DNA from: Minisyncoccota bacterium | Lineage (GTDB): Bacteria; Patescibacteriota; Minisyncoccia; Phycocordibacterales; UBA2100 | DNA: 21,493 bases | Direction: 5' to 3' | NCBI GenBank assembly: GCA_018061585.1 | Contig: JAGOTU010000008.1 | Coordinates: 1-21,493, forward strand | Translations under genes and position numbers: made by a program | Part shown: piece after piece, positions 20,365 to 21,493 of the stretch | How positions within the stretch are numbered: the first letter of the stretch is position 1 | Layout: the number at the start of each line of letters is the position of its first letter | Notes under the pieces: generated by a model | The model's input: the letters and a program-made list of their open reading frames with translations, nothing else | Told to the model about the DNA's origin: nothing | The model's database searches: none

Positions 20365-20393
20365 ACCATAGGCGAAGGGCCCGGCTGCGTCAA
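20365..20393 (-). promoter_or_regulatory. Promoter of the 19810 gene
   Basis: On the minus strand TTGACG (20393-20388) and TATGGT (20370-20365) are 17 bp apart. The leader would be about 20-25 nt and contains the GGAG. The -35 lies largely in the loop of the hairpin at 20377-20405. Confidence 0.65.
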
Positions 20394-20405
20394 TGCAGCG
20401 GGCCC
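20377..20405 (-). terminator. Hairpin after RNase Y, overlapping the next promoter
   Basis: GGGCCCG/CGGGCCC and CTGC/GCAG form an 11-bp stem with one bulged base, 22 nt after the RNase Y stop. No T-run follows. It may end the RNase Y transcript while exposing the next -35 in its loop. Confidence 0.45.
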
Positions 20406-20427
20406 GTTTGCCGATATGTATTGGCTT

Positions 20428-21493
20428 CTATTTAGCGTACTCGATGACTCTCGTCTCTCGAATCACGCTTACCTTGATCTCTCCCGGATACTGGAGCTCC
20501 TTCTGGATCTTGTCAGCGATGTCGCGGGCAAGCTTGCGTGCATCGAGGTCGCTCATTTCCTCCGGCTTCACCATGACGCGAAGCTCGCGGCCTGCGGCGA
20601 TGGCGAAGCTCTTTTCGACTCCCTTCTCGTTATTCGCGATCGCTTCGAGATCTTCGAGTCGTTTGATGTAGTTCTCTACGGAATCACGTCGTGAGCCTGG
20701 GCGACCGCCTGAGATGGCGTCGGCTACTTGGACGATCATGCTCTCCGGAGTTTCGTACGGGTATTCCTCGTGGTGTGCCTGCATGGCTTTGATCACGAGC
20801 TCATCTACACCGAACTTCTGGAGAATACGACGGCCGATCTCCACGTGTGTGCCGGGGACCTCGTGGTCCACAGCCTTACCGATGTCATGGAAGAGGGCTC
20901 CGGCTCGGGCGATCGCAGGATCTGCGCCGAGCTCTTCGGCGAGCATTGCAGCGAGGTGCGCCATTTCAACCGAGTGATCAAGCACATTCTGCCCGTAGCT
21001 CGTTCGGAAGTAGAGGCGGCCGAGGATCATAAGCAGTTTCGGGTCCATTCCCGGCACCTTTGCTTCGTATGCCGCTTCTGCACCCTTCTTCTTGATGATG
21101 TTCGTGATCTCCTGTTCCGCCTTCTGTACTGCCTCTTCGATCTTCGCAGGCTGGATTCGGCCGTCGAGTATCAGGTTCTCGAGAGCGATGCGCGCGATCT
21201 GACGACGGATCGGATCGTACGAAGAAAGAGTGAGCGTGCCAGGTGTGTCATCGATGATGACGTCGACACCGGTCGCGCGTTCGAACGAGCGGATGTTTCG
21301 GCCTTCCTTACCGATGATCTTTCCCTTGATCTCTTCGTTCGGAAGCGAAACGGTCGTCGCAAGAACGTCAGAGACAACTGAGTTACCGAGACGGTGAACG
21401 GCGGTGGTAAGGATCTCCTTTGCGCGCTTCTCGATCTTTTCGTCACCGGAGATCTCGAGCTTGCGCATCCGGCCTTCGAGATCGTGCTCGTAC
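20428..21493 (-). CDS. rny: Ribonuclease Y, C-terminal part (5' end outside window)
   Basis: The visible 355 residues cover the KH domain (GKIIGKEGRNIRSFERATGVDVIIDDTPG) and the HD domain (ALFHDIGKAVDHEVPGTHVEIG, then AHHEEYPYETPESMIVQVADAISGGRPGSRRDS) and end at the usual C-terminus (IRETRVIEY). RNase Y is a membrane-anchored endoribonuclease that starts mRNA decay, and the HD residues bind the catalytic metals. The reading frame continues upstream of the internal ATG at 21468 to the window edge (YEHDLEGR before it). The missing part is the anchor and coiled coil. Confidence 0.96.
   Translation of the reverse strand, partial: YEHDLEGRMRKLEISGDEKIEKRAKEILTTAVHRLGNSVVSDVLATTVSLPNEEIKGKIIGKEGRNIRSFERATGVDVIIDDTPGTLTLSSYDPIRRQIARIALENLILDGRIQPAKIEEAVQKAEQEITNIIKKKGAEAAYEAKVPGMDPKLLMILGRLYFRTSYGQNVLDHSVEMAHLAAMLAEELGADPAIARAGALFHDIGKAVDHEVPGTHVEIGRRILQKFGVDELVIKAMQAHHEEYPYETPESMIVQVADAISGGRPGSRRDSVENYIKRLEDLEAIANNEKGVEKSFAIAAGRELRVMVKPEEMSDLDARKLARDIADKIQKELQYPGEIKVSVIRETRVIEYAK

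Overview
The window looks like a chromosome segment from a Patescibacteria/CPR bacterium of the Parcubacteria type. This is inferred from gene content and layout; no marker gene fixes the lineage. The genes are compact and on both strands. They include core information-processing genes (RNase Y, HU, ribosomal protein S15, RarA, CCA-adding enzyme, exonuclease III, a single Xer recombinase, YraN) and four tRNAs without encoded CCA. Between them lie small membrane or secreted proteins with no clear family. The composition is moderate GC.

Layout. 1-1800: a six-helix membrane protein and a TerC/DUF475 membrane protein. 1797-5254 (minus strand): a Pif1-like helicase, a NYN-domain nuclease, rpsO and a membrane-anchored FKBP. 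5339-6493: rarA, divergent from the FKBP gene. 6539-9300 (minus): an HExxH protein, a NodB-type deacetylase, a possible 51-residue basic protein and a stand-alone AICAR-transformylase-like protein. 9403-10363: a 36-bp inverted repeat followed by a Xer recombinase. 10740-11013: a gene-free stretch with repeated hairpins. 11034-11831: exonuclease III. 11860-12271: DnaA-box array, AT-rich stretch, then a strongly structured candidate RNA with its own terminator. 12545-14011 (minus): CCA-adding enzyme. 14311-15751: tRNA-Arg, a C39-peptidase-like gene, and tRNA-Gly with copied tRNA ends and a 57-bp tandem repeat. 15810-17569: a surface protein, a second inverted DnaA-box array and yraN. 17697-19099: tRNA-Pro, and a tRNA-Gly directly abutting a trypsin-like protease gene. 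19274-21493: HU, an unknown protein and the 3' part of RNase Y.

Two start architectures are visible. At least ten mostly core genes have a TAnnnT -10 hexamer 5-8 nt before the ATG and no Shine-Dalgarno sequence, the geometry of leaderless mRNAs. Five other genes, mostly of unknown role, have a clear Shine-Dalgarno sequence 5-7 nt from the start, and four of these have a recognisable -35/17 bp/-10 promoter and a real leader.

The most unusual signals are non-coding. They are the duplicated DnaA-box module at 11.87 and 16.98 kb with identical internal spacing, the tandem covarying hairpins at 10.76-10.92 kb, the structured RNA at 12.12-12.27 kb, the dif-sized inverted repeat at the xer promoter, and the repeats built from tRNA ends.
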